In this document: one piece after another, positions 1 through 13,643 of the stretch | Layout: each line of letters begins with the position of its first letter | Numbering within the stretch: position 1 is the first letter of the stretch | Assembly (NCBI GenBank): GCA_964019055.1 | Contig: OZ025207.1 | Location: 4,169,001 to 4,233,000 of the forward strand | Source of the DNA: Anthopleura xanthogrammica | Taxonomy: Eukaryota; Cnidaria; Anthozoa; Actiniaria; Actiniidae | Direction: 5' to 3' | Length of the DNA stretch: 64,000 nt | Made by a program: the position numbers and the translations under genes | Notes under the pieces: generated by a model | What the model was told of the DNA's origin: nothing | The model's database searches: none | What the model saw: the letters and a program-made list of their open reading frames with translations, nothing else

Positions 1-67
1 GACAGCTTCATTTTTGTTAAGAAAAATGCGAACGAAAACGATCCAAATTAATCTTTAATTTGGACAG

Positions 68-400
68 GATGAAAATTTGAAAATAACACCATAGTTGCTT
101 GTATGGGATTACAGTGTGATGATATGATTTTAGAAAATATTGGGCGAATGACGTTTCTTTCCAAATTTGGTCAATCAATACTTGTTGTGAAAAATTAACT
201 GGGGGCTATAGGCCAATCAGAAACGATGAAAATTTGAAAATAATACCATAGTTGCTTATATGGGATTATAGAGTGATGATATGATTTAAAAAAATATTGG
301 GCGAATGACGTTTCTTTCCAAATTTGGTCAATCAATGCTTGTTGTGAAAAATTAACCGAAGGCTGTAGGCCAATCAGAAACGGGGAAATATTTTGAATAT
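68..400. repeat. Direct tandem repeat, ~157-bp period
   Basis: A block starting with gatgaaaatttgaaaataa at 68 recurs at 225, with a partial third copy. The same arrangement appears in copy C from 22333, where the second unit is split by a 292-bp insertion. Non-coding. The rest of 1-1437 shows no recognisable gene. Confidence 0.7.
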
Positions 401-1437
401 TTAATAATGTCTTGTAATCACTGGTTGCTCGACCAATCACAGCGTGTGAAAATATATATTTAATTCTAAAATTAGTATAGGAATAGCATGATTTGTAGTG
501 ATATTTGGCATAAATACCACGAGAGATATCATTTGAAAATTGTTTGTAATTTCAGAAGCCGTCCGTGGCGCGGTGGTGGCTTTTACGGCTAACGGTTATA
601 ATTTTGCCTTTTTTACGACTAAGAGTTATTTTTTTCAGTTACATTTAACACAAAACTTTTAAATTACTTCCAATGTTTCAAAAATGAAACAATAATTTCC
701 ATCGTTTAAAAAAAGTTAAGTATGAGCATGGCTGAAAACACTGGCAAAGGGCAAACGCGACTCAAAAATCAATTTTCAATGTTTGAGCTAGTACATGTGC
801 TAAATTCAGAAATATCCGAGTGTTTTTCATGCGATACAAGTGATTTAAAAAAATCACGAAATTCGCTGGCAATAGGCAATGAGCAATGCGCATCGAAGCT
901 CACAAAGCACTCTGGGAAAGTGAGTTCTTTACAAATGTAACAGGGAAATCAAAGGAACTATCAGAAAAAAAATACTCTGTTATTTTGGTCTGCTGAAATA
1001 CTTTTATTTCCATAGAAAATGTCGAAGGAAAAATTATCAAATGAATTTTTAGATGAGCCAAAAAAGCGTAAGAACTCACTTTCCCAGAGTGCTTTGTGCT
1101 ATAATTTCATGCTCATGTACATTGGCTAATAGTTAGACTACCTTAGCAAAACACTAGAATGTAAGATCAAAAATAGCATAGATTTTAATGTATAGACCCC
1201 TTCCACGTGACGTCAAAGCAGCCCAATTTGGAGGACAAACCAAAAGAATTTCAATCTCCTGAGAATTCGAACCTATTGTTTTGTCCTCCAAATTGAGCTG
1301 CATTCCGACGTGCTGCAAGGGGACGTATATAGGAATATAATAACTAAACAGGGCCTTACTCTCAGTTAGACCGATATTAAGGATAATCATCATGCTTATT
1401 ATTTTCAATATTTTTGTATGACCACTTTTAAATACAG

Positions 1438-1737
1438 AAGTTCATTCGAAATACGACGTTTTGGTTCGTAAAGACCACACTGATTTTCGGGTATTCAGAT
1501 TGGCAAGTACAAGTGGCGTAACTGGTGGTAAAGTTAACGTTATAGAGGAAGGCTCCACTTCCACTGTACAAACTGAAGAAGACAACTTGATCATCAACAA
1601 ACCACCAATCTTGGAGAAGCTCTCTGTAGGGTCCAACGTTCTATCACCATTGGCAATAAGTGGAAAAAATCGCCTGGTATACGCACCTACGACTATCAAA
1701 GCTATAAATTCAGGACAAGTTTCAGTCAGCCAACCAA
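1438..1737 (+). CDS. Head exon A1, unrecognised ~100-residue domain
   Basis: 300 nt, entered after ..aatacag and left at gtaagc, phase 1 at both ends. Encodes about 100 residues starting [13 protein letters not shown] and ending VSVSQPS. It has no cysteines, unlike the rest of the protein, and alternating hydrophobic residues suggest a beta-rich fold. A clear homologue sits in the same place in copies B (17592) and C (23597), which supports it as real coding sequence. I do not recognise the family. Confidence 0.85.
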
Positions 1738-4601
1738 GTAAGCAAATTTAATCGATAAAATTGTGCTTATGTTCTTGTTTTACTGAGCTACAATAAAGCC
1801 CAGCCCAGCCCAGCCCAGCCCATCCCATCCCAGCCCAGCCCAGCCCAGCCCAGCCCAGCCCAGCCCAGCCCAGCCCCCAATAGATACAAGTGAAAAACGC
1901 ACTGCGCATGCTCGGAAGTTCGTCGTGTTTACAAAGAAAACCATTGGAAATTTACCGGCATTTAGTAAATCTTTAAGGTTAAGGCCGTTCGTGGATAGTT
2001 AGTGGTTATTTTTTCCTGACACATTACTTTAGTTTTTTTCTTTTCCTGGTCAAAGAATACCAAAGAAATTCGCATAATACAAAGCATGTAAATCTCCAAT
2101 GGTTTTCTTCGTAAACACGACTCGTCTATGAATTTTCTGCCGAGCTTCCGAGCATGCGCATTGCGCTTTTCACTCGTGTCTCTCCAATACGATGGTTTTC
2201 TTTGTAAACACGACAAACTTCCGAGCATGTGCAGTGCGTTTTTTTACCCGTGTCTCTTGTATTGTTTTTAATCCTTTCTATAGGTTGTGATAAAGCTCCC
2301 GCTCTTGGAATACATTACGATACTGTATATCAGCTTTTTGATTCAACTTTTATAACTGCGTCAAGCAATTATGATAGCAGGTATAGTACAAATACAGCAC
2401 GTTTGCATGAGCCTATGTGTTGGTGTGTCAAAGCCAACGACGTCGGAGAATGGCTGCAGTATACGTTTCCTTCGCGTTTCATTTTTTGTGGATTTGCCGT
2501 TACGGGAACTGCTGGTGGTGAATATGCTACAGAATTTTCCATGTACGTCGATGGAACATATCATAAGGTAAGTAATCTCAAATCCTATTATTTTATGAAA
2601 AGTATTTTAAAATAAGTCACTATTACAAAAATAAATGCTCTACTTTTTAATATCTTAAGGTGACTGACTACTTTTGAACGTTTAACTTGAGCCCACGATG
2701 TGCGCGCGCTCAAAAACTGCGCAAAACCGCATAATAAACTTCGGAATTTTATTGAGGAACAATACAGGTTTTGAACTTCAACAGGGGAAAAAACCAAAAT
2801 TTTGTACGCGACTCTATATTTTTCTTTCAATTTCCTAAAACAACAGGTAAAAATCAATCTTTTGAGAAAGTTTGAAAAAACCTAATTATTAGTAAAAGCG
2901 TTTTATGTGTTTTTGTTGTCATCATGCATTTGCGTGTTTCAAACACTCAACAATAATCATTATTTCTAGAGCATTGGTGCTTTTTCACTTCCTAGGGCCA
3001 GAAAGACAACGCCGAGGAAAACGCGAATGCATAAATAAATAAGACGTTTTGAAAGCATGCTCGCGCCATTGTTTCGGCGTCGCTGTCCTCGATGGTTGTC
3101 AATGCTTAACTACCAGCGTTTAAAAATCGACTGCTGTCAACGTTATTCTTAATATATTGCTTAATAACTTATTTTTGTTTAATAGGACTATACAAAATCA
3201 GGTTCAAGTTATCAATACTATAATGTTGGGATGAACGATCGCACAGTACAAACCATCAAGTTTGTCATGAAGAAGTACTATTCATATATGTGCATGGGAC
3301 CGGAATTCTACGGATATATGGGTAAGTGTTCTTTTGTATCAAAATTAAGTAAGACCAATAGGAGAATAAATAAAGAATAATCGATTCAAATTACAACTGT
3401 TTATTTTGACTGAGTTTCAAAAATCAATTCCTTTGACAAATATTATTACCAATATTCATCTTAAATCCAAAAAAAACCATCGTAGTGAGACTTGAATTGT
3501 TACTAAACTCTCTTCTTACTCAACAAATATAGGATAAAAAAACCTCACTAAATTGTCTCAAATCGCGCTTAAACTTTGCCTGTAGACCGAACAAGGGCGT
3601 AGCTAGGATTTTGTCTTAGGGGGGCCCAAAAACCGTTTTCAGAACATGAACCAAAAAAACGGCCAACAAAAGTACGGCCAACCAAAAAAAACGGCAAACA
3701 CGGTGTTGGAGGGGGACCTGGCTACACTCCTGTAAGGTACAAGCAGCGACTAAAGCAAGGGAGCGCGTTAAAATCTTGTTCGTGTTATTCGTTTGTTTAC
3801 CAAGCGCGTGAGTAATCTACAATGTGACAGGCGTTCCTAATAGTATTTGGTTACGTAGCGCGTGCGCTGCGAGAAGAATGAGACAATGAGACAGGCGTTC
3901 CTCGTCGACTTGGTCGGGCCTACGCGAAATTTCGACGACGAATATTTTGCGAGGAGCGACGTCGGAGCGACAAGTATCATATAACACTCGTCATTCCACA
4001 AGTTACACGCTCGGATCGCAATTGTAGACCTTTTGGCTTTTTTTCGGCCGCATGATGATTCCTCGCGCTTCTTAACCAGATACGAGGAACGCCTGTCACA
4101 TTATGACACAAACAAAATTTTAACGTACTCCCTTGACTAAAGCAAGCTTTAAAAAAAGTTCAGCGAAACATTTTATTTTTTATCTTTATCCTAACTCTCG
4201 ACCATTTTCCTATTAAAACCTACACAGAAAGTTTGCTTGGGCTGGATAGAATGGAGGGGCACATGTTTTTCAGTGTAAAAACTGTTATGTGCTACCCTAT
4301 AAAGTTGTTTTTGTTGATGTCGTCGTCGTTGTCATCGTTATGATGATGATGATGATGATGATAATAATGCATGATGATGCATGATGATACATGATGATGA
4401 TGATGACAATGACGATGAAGATTCATGATAATGATGATGATGATGATTATGATTATGATGATGACGATGATGATGCATGATGATGATGATGATGATGAAG
4501 ATGATCATGATGATCATGATGATTATGAAAATTATGATGATGATGATGCTGATAATGATGACGATGATGATGCATGATAATGATGATGATGATGATTATA
4601 C

Positions 4602-4634
<33 letters not shown>

Positions 4635-7600
4635 GGGATAATGATGACGATGATGATGCATGATAATGATGATGATGATGATGATGATACATGATGATGA
4701 TGATGATGGGAATAATGATGACGATGATGATGCATGATGATGATGATGATGATGAAGATGATCATGATGATCATGATGATTATGAAAATTATGATGATGA
4801 TGATGCTGATAATGATGACGATGATGATGCATGATAATGATGATGATGATGATGATGATGATGGGGATAATGATGACGATGATGATGACGATGATGATGC
4901 ATGATAATGATGATGATGATGATACATGATGATGATGATGATGATGGGGATAATGATGACGATGATGATGATGATGCATGATAATGATGATGATGATAAT
5001 GATGGTGATAATGATGATGATGATACATGATGATGATGATGATGATGATGCTGATAATGATGACGATGATGATGCATGATAATGATGATGATGATGATGA
5101 TGATGATGGGGATAATGATGACGATGATGATGACGATGATGATGCATGATAATGATGATGATGATGATACATGATGATGATGATGATGATGGGGATAATG
5201 ATGACGATGATGATGATGATGCATGATAATGATGATGATGATAATGATGGTGATAATGATGATGATGATACATGATGATGATGATGATGATGATGGGGAT
5301 AATGATGACGATGATACATGATGATGATACATGATGATGATGATGATGATGGGGATAATGATGACGATGATGATGCATGATAATGAAGATGATGATCATG
5401 AACGCCCTCAAATATCGTTTTTCTTCAGATTTTCGCAAGGATCCTTTTGATTTTGTGATTGATTATCGAGAACTCCGTCTAAAAGGTAAGAATTAATATT
5501 GAATAATTGTACATTCTTATTCAGGATGTTAGCGGCCAATCCGTTTTTGAAAAACAGAAATCAGGAATCAGTGATGATATTTTTTATTCTTGAGGCTTTT
5601 TATCATGTTTGGATTTTTGACTGTGAAGAAAATATGCTGTTTACACTTAAGGAACATATACATAAGTTTCACCAAAAAGTATAAAATTTCATTCGATGAC
5701 CACAAAGTAAGTGGATAAATATTTCCACGCAAATAGAGCGCTTACACTATGTCCATGAAATAAAATCTAAATAGCTACTACCTAATAGTTTTTATTTAGT
5801 GACTATTAGTCACTATCACTCAACTGGAACAGCTTCAGTAACAATAAAGTATGCCTCTATTAAATAAAGTATTATCTTTCTATTGTCTTGAGTATTTGAT
5901 TTTCCTTGTGTATTGTTACTAAAGCTGTTCCAGTTGAGTGATAGTGACTATTACCGGCTTTCACTTACGTCATCATCAATTTCAAAAGCCTAATTTCACA
6001 ATATAGTCAAAATAAAGCTCCATAATCTTGTAAAGCGGTGAAAACTATATATACTGCCAAAGTTTTAAGGCTGTAGATCATTTCGTTGTGGAATTATGGG
6101 CAAGGAAACATGACGTATTTTTTGGTAAAAATGTATGGAGCGGCCATGTTGGTGTCCCACTAAGGAACACCAATATGGCGGACGAATTTTCAACGGCTTA
6201 AAATGATAGAATATTCAATATTTTCAATTAAATTCCACTGCAATATACTTTAAATAGAGATTTTAAAGGTACCTAAGGCAAAATCTTTCACCTAGGGTAA
6301 ATTAATTTTGATTTTCATCGTTATTCAGATACACGTGACGGTATTACGTGACACAAATTCAACCTTCATAACTTGGGAACAAAAACAATAAAATGACTCG
6401 AAACTTTTTCCTGTGGCTTATATCACTGATTTCTAAAATATATTTTAGAAATGTTTTTGTACGATGTATAGTTTAGATTTTGAGTTTTTGATGACGTCAC
6501 GTGAAAGCCAGCAATTAGAAAAAACCTACTAATGGTCTATCACCAATCGAGCCCTGTGATTGGCTGAGCTACTAGGGGTCTATTAGTGATAGACCTCTAG
6601 TAGCGAAAAGCGCCGGTTTTGAAAACCAAAAAATATATATTTAAAGCAAAATCCAAAACTTTTTGCATCCTTTTATTGGACCGATTAGTAGGTTTTTACT
6701 AAAACAATTAGACCTCTCACCCTCATGGCCTACGAGTCAATAGCCCATTCGGCCTTCGGCCTCATGGGCTATTGACTCGTAGACCATTCGGACTCGAGGA
6801 CTAATTGTTAAGTAACTATTTAGATTTTATTTCATGGACATAGTGTAAGCACTCTACAGTCAAGTTACTAGATGATGAATAAGAAAGTGTTAAAAAGGAC
6901 GATTTTCTTTTCAATGAATCATATAGGATTAATTAACGAATACTACCAATGTTATAGCAGAAGCGTTTTTCAGAAAAAATCGTTAAAATAAACTTGTTAC
7001 TTTGTGTTGTTGTCACATATTGTCTTTTTGTCCATCGTTGTTATTTTATTTAAACAAAAATTTCGGCTTGTCTTTGGGGTTAATTTTTTTTCAATTTGAA
7101 GTATTTTTTGGCTGAATTTGCGTGAATTTAAGCCGCGTTAATTTCCAGTTATTATCTTTATGATTAAGGTATATCAAATGTCTAATGCTAATATTTTATA
7201 CTTATTAGGGAACCAATGTGTCATAAAGAATGACTGTCCTGAGAAATCGGAATGCATCAATCCAGCCTTTTTCGCAAAATACCAATGCAAATGTCTACCA
7301 GGCTTTGAAGGTTCTACCGGAAATGACGTATTTGACATAGGCCAAGGAATCACCTGTACTGGTATGGATTAATTAACCAATATTACTATATCATTTTGCC
7401 AACAGTTGCTCTGTTCTTTTTATCTCTGCTCTTTCCCTGCTAGCTGAGTCTCCCATGTAGACAAATCCTGTCAGAGAAAATGGGAGACTCTGCCGGTCCA
7501 TGAGGTTGAGCATGATATCGTAAATTATCAAGACCAAGGCCGTGTTATCTGCCGGAGCCGTAGGCTGAGGCGGATAAAACGGCCGAAGTCTTGATACTTA

Positions 7601-10600
7601 CGATATCATGCGAAAACCGAATTCAATAATTGTTTTATCATTAATTTTGTAAACTAAGAATAAAGATTTAATTCTGCGTTCGAAAAAATAGAAGAACGTA
7701 TTGCCATTTTCATAATTGTGACCTTTGAACTCGACATGATAAATTTATTATCTGTAGGTAAAACCTACAGATAATACATTTATCATGTCGAGTTCACACG
7801 ATATCAAGGATTGGCTGAGGGCTCTCGGCCAATCAGAAGCGAGATAGTGAGTAAAATGTATAATGATTTGTGTTAGCTGATACCTTATTAAGGATTCATT
7901 GTACTGTTATCAATGCAACTAATAAGAATCGATATAAATCAATATTTTATTGAATGTACTGAATAGTAGTTCTCGTTAGTTTGAAATCAGTCAATTTCGA
8001 TTCTACCACCAGATATCAATGAATGTTTGACAAATCCATGCCAAAATGGTGGAACATGCACAAATACTGCAGGAAGTTACAATTGCACCTGTGATCCTGG
8101 TTGGCAAGGACAGCATTGTGATCAAGGTTAGTTATGTTGTATCTACCAGTACAGATGAATCTCCATGAATGTATATGTTGTATCGATTTTTTTGTTGTCT
8201 TTAAGGTGACTGGCTACTTTTGGGAAAAAATGTAATTTTTTTAAAAACTACGATGTTTTAAAGTGAAATTTAATGCTGATTCTGGATATGAAAAGAAAAA
8301 TGGGGTGTCCAGCGCTCGTTTTCGAGATCAGCATTTAATGGATGCCCACGCGCGTGTTTTTGAAGCGAAAATTGCGCCACCGGAAGTGATCAGAAAAAAA
8401 AAATACAACTCATAAGATAATAGTTCTTTGCAGACCTTATCATGCACAAATGCCAGCTAGTGAATTATTCTGCAATACGACAGGGATATTTTTGAACAAA
8501 AAAAAACAAAGAAATACATCGATTTGTCATATTTCGCCCTTTCAGTGCTCTCAAAAATCTCATAAAGTCAAACAAAAATTCTTACAAAAATCTATTTTTT
8601 CATGCGTTAAAAAAATTAACTTTTAGAAAAAATTTGTTATAACGTAGATTTTTAGAAGTTTTTTCAATTAAGCTTATAAAAAGTATAGTCTCTTGCAAAA
8701 TTTGAGGGTTTTGCCCTGTTGAAGTTCAAAACGTGTTTTTGTGCGCGCGCTCATCGTGGGCTCAAATCGAGCGTTCAAAAGTAGGCAGTCACCTTAACTC
8801 TTTTAGTTGTTGTAGTTATTGTTGTGTCGGTTGTGCTGGTTTTGATGTTAGTCATTATGGAGCTTCGTAATAGTTTTCGAATTCTAATCAATTTTTATCA
8901 TTTATTTTTTCCCTGAGGTTTTATATTCTTTATTAGCCTTTCTCGGATTTTCAAAATTTAAATATCAATAACCAGCAGGCATGTACAGCAGCTTTCGGAC
9001 AGAAATTAAAACCAATGTATGTTTCTTAACTTCCATTTACGAGTCACTCGTTTTTCTATGATTTCCATAACTCTCGTGCCGATCGTTTTATTATGAAAAC
9101 AAAAATCTCATATTCTAAATTTATAACTTTTCAATATCCATCATATTATAGGTCAAAATTAACAACAAAAATATCTTTTGAAAAAAAATTAAACTTTGAA
9201 AATCCGACAAAACTGAGTGGAGTTACGGGAAGTCAAAGTTATCCAGATTTCTATATATTTTGTCGAGTTTGCCCCAATTCAAAATGGCCGCCGAAAACCA
9301 TGATTTGGTCTATTAGAACCGAGTAATTTTATTGAGTGTACTATAATAGTGGTTATGCATTTCGATTATTTTAATGGAAATGTCGATGCACATGAATTTC
9401 GCTTTGAAACTGAATTTCAGTTACTTACAAAAGCCTTTCTATTGCTATTGTTAATAGTGTATCTACACCATTTCTCCTCAGATATCAATGAATGTGCAAC
9501 AGTTCAATGTCATAATGGTGGAACATGCATAAATACTGCAGGAAGTTACGCTTGCAACTGTGATCCTGGTTGGCAAGGACAACATTGTGATCAAGGTCAG
9601 TTATATCTCATATCGGTTTTGATGTTTTCTTGATTTGAAGTTTTGTTGTTGTTGGTGTGATTGTCATCGTATTCCTCATATTGGTTATTGTTTTGGAGAC
9701 ACGTGAACTAAGGAATTAAGGGTGGCATAGCAGTGGTCAGGGGCGTTGCGAGGACCTAGGATCTGGGGGCACGCCGAAGCAAAAATATTGCAATAAACCC
9801 GATAATTGAGATGCAAATAACCCAAAGTGAGGGAAATCGCAACAAATAAACAACAAATAAACAAACAAACAAACAATTGCCTAACTACCAAATATTTTGG
9901 AGGCACGTGCCCACTTCCTACGCCAGTGACAGTGGTGTGCTCGTCGCTTCTCACCTCTGGGGTCTTAGGTTCCATTCATTGTCTTTTATTGCGATTGATC
10001 CATTTGCTCGAGGGTCACATAATTTTCGGCACTCAATTTCAAATCTCCACCCCCTCCCCCTGCTAATTTCTGACAAGTCCCTAAGATTGGAAAATATCAG
10101 AGACTGGTATGGGAAAAGGGAAAAAGTGGTTGGCCATAGCCCTACCAGCCCATCCCCTCGCGCGGTCCCTGACATGCACAAAGCATGTTCTAAGTGTAAG
10201 TGGGAATGTTCATTGTTAATGTTTGGTGTGAATAGACCATTTTCGAGATGCGCGACGCTTTCAAAAATGTTTCAATAGGGCTCCTGGTCCTTAGCATCGT
10301 ATGTGATCGTTTCTTAGGCCTTATCTCCCTTGAAAGGGTTTTCTGTAGGTTTTCCTGCTTCCCCCCACCCCCCACCCCAAGCAAAATCTAAAACTCTTAA
10401 TCCAATTCACCCTGCCCTGACTTTGGTAAGTCAAATCTGAGAGTGTTTCAGGTTATGGATAAAAAGAATTGAAGGAATTTTATTGTAAATATTTGGATTT
10501 TATATTACTTCTGCTGTTGAAAGGTTATAAGTAAATAATTCTCCAACCAGATACCAATGAATGTGATCAAAGTCCATGCCAAAATGGTGGAACATGCACG

Positions 10601-13581
10601 AATACTGCAGGAAGTTACACTTGCAGATGTGATTCTGGTTGGCAAGGACAAAAATGTGATCAAGGTCAGTTACATCGATTATCGGTTTCGATGTTCACCT
10701 AATTTGATTTGTTGTTGTTTTCATTTGGATCAAGGTCAATATAATGGTTATAGATGTTAGGGAAAATCTAAACATGGCAACCCTTAAGGACGTTCGCGAG
10801 CAAATGCTTTTCCCAATTTTCTTTTTACTTTGTATGGTGATATGATATCATCATGAAGTTAGATGAGCAATTCAAAAACACATGAATAATGCATTAGCCT
10901 TTGGTCCATTTTGAGCGCCCATACACGTCGACCTCATACCCGATCACATAATAAAGAATACTAACAAGGATGACTTTATTAGAGATATGATATGATTCGA
11001 GATTGATATAAAGACAAACGGGCCAAGCCTGAACGGTCCAAAGCGAGCCGAGATCAAACTAGCACCATGTGAGGGGGTTTTGGTTCGAACTAAAGTAGCT
11101 CGCATGAAAGTGTGAACGCTAAACCTACTAACTGATTGGACCAAAACAACTTAGCAGCCCGGCGTTGTATGCCTATTACGAAAGTGGATGGTAATTACGA
11201 ACGTGCAGTTCGTGAGCGCGCGACTTTAAATTTTTTTTTTATTTTGAAGCGGTAACTTGTAAAAGTTGTAGCACATAGACCGCATGCCAATATGTCCGAC
11301 TTTCAGAAATAAAACCTAATTTTAAAGAATAAGCACCACGTACTATCACAAAGAGCAAGCAGAAATTTATATTTTTGGAAAGTTTTTTTTGCTATAAATA
11401 GATTTTAAGTGAAGCTCTTTGGAATCAAAATTTATACAGAGATTCGTATGTGTCCTGTGAACTGTTTACTTACTAGCCTCGTTGTGGTGTTTTTCACATT
11501 TTTGAAATTCCGATAACTTCTCAAGAATTTAAAAGTTTTGTCTCAAACTTTCTCAAACTTTGTTAATGCCATTCTAATCTATAATCCTAATGTAATGGTC
11601 AACTAAAATATGAATTTAAAAAATTATGATAATGCGGCCATATTGGCGGCCATATTGGCTTTCCGACTATGGTTAATTCAATTTACGTTGTCGTTCAAAA
11701 AAGCATAAAGCTTATCATTTATCTATTATTTACCAGCGAACTTTACTGTAGGCTATCTAAGAATTGATGAATTTATGTCCTATAAATTTATGTCATTAAT
11801 TTTTTTTGAAAATTTATGTGCTAATTTATTTCATACGAGTTTCTTTTTGCAATAATGCCAATGTGAAATAAATTTCATTAATTATTCCACTCTCAATGCT
11901 TTAGGCTTCGATGCATAGGTATGGCTACCTTTCAAGATGGCGCAGAGAACCGAGAACTATTGTCAATAGTTCAAAAACTTAAAGTGCTTTTAAACTTTTC
12001 TCCCACCAGATATCAATGAATGTGCGATAAATCCATGTCAAAATGGTGGAACATGCACAAATACTGCTGGGAGCTATACCTGCACCTGTGATCCTGGTTG
12101 GCAAGGACAAAATTGTGATCAAGGTGAGTTAAATCTCGCATTGGGTATTATGCTTTCTTTATCTCGGGTTTTTGTTGTTGTTAATGTCATGGTTGTAGTT
12201 GGAATCGTTGTTGTTATAGCAGTCGACGTCTCATTGTAGAGATACAACTCTTTCATTAATCAAAGTGTGTCCACACGGTTTGCCAACAGATATCAACGAA
12301 TGTTCGACAAGTCCATGCCAAAATGGTGGAACATGCACAAATACTGCAGGAAGTTACGCTTGCAGCTGTGATCCTGGTTGGCAAGGACAACATTGTGATC
12401 AAGGTGAGTTGCATCCGCGCATTGGGTATTATTCTTTCTTTATCTCGCGTTTTTGTTGTTGTTGATGTCATGGTTGTAGTTGGAATCGTTGTTGTTATAG
12501 CAGTCGACGTCTCATTGTAAAGATACTCTTTCATGACTAATAGTAAGTCCACACGGTTTGCCAACAGATATCAATGAATGTTCGACAAGTCCATGCCAAA
12601 ATGGTGGAACATGCACAAATACTGCAGGAAGTTACGCTTGCAGCTGTGATCCTGGTTGGCAAGGACAACATTGTGATCAAGGTCAGTTGCATCCGCGCAT
12701 TGGGTATTATTCTTTCTTTATCTCGGGTTTTGTTGTTGTTAATGTCATGGTTGTAGTTGGAATCGTTGTTGGTATAGAAGTAGACGTTTCATTGAAAAGA
12801 TACAACTCTTTCATTAATAAAAGTGTGTCCACACGGTTTGCCAACAGATATCAATGAATGTGCGACACATCCATGTAAAAATGGTGGAACGTGCGCAAAC
12901 ACTGCTGGGAGCTATACGTGCAGCTGTGATCCTGGTTGGCAAGGACAGCATTGTGATCAAGGTGAGTTACATCCTTGTATTGGTTATTATTCTTTTCTTA
13001 TCTCGCGTTTTTGTTGTTGTTGATGTCACTGTTTAACGTTAGCCGAAAGACGAGAGAATCTTTGCTTAAGAACAGTTAAGAACATTTATAAAGAAGGGGG
13101 CTGTCTTTCGAGACACCTCCCATTGGAAAAAACACATAGTTAAGACACAAGGAACTGTAACTCTCTAAATTTAATACCATGTCGAACTGAACGCCTGCGT
13201 GGCAGTTTTTTTCCAAGCTCCATAAAACTTTTAAATCAGCATAAATAAGAAGAGTTAGTCTAAAGCTTTTAATCATAGATTCAATATAATCATAGTTTTT
13301 ATTCATAGATTTCATATGTTTTAGTAAGTATATAGTAATTATAAGTTATATATTTTGATTGTCAGCGTAGCTAATAATTTTGACACGGGAACAGAGATTT
13401 GTAGCTTTGAGGGTTTTTCCAAGCCTTCAAGGTGGTAGATCTTTGTTCTTGTGTTAAAATATAATATAATCTGAATTTGTAAATATAGATTTTCACAATT
13501 AATTTTTTTTATATACTTACTTTGTAAACACATTCGTAATTCGTATTTATTTACGCGATATAATGTGATCTTTTAATAAAC

Positions 13582-13643
<62 letters not shown>

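Noticed and set aside
4453..5438. Long His/Ser/Ile-rich ORFs (also 27458-28192)
   Set aside because: Produced by (GAT)n microsatellite read in three frames; intronic.
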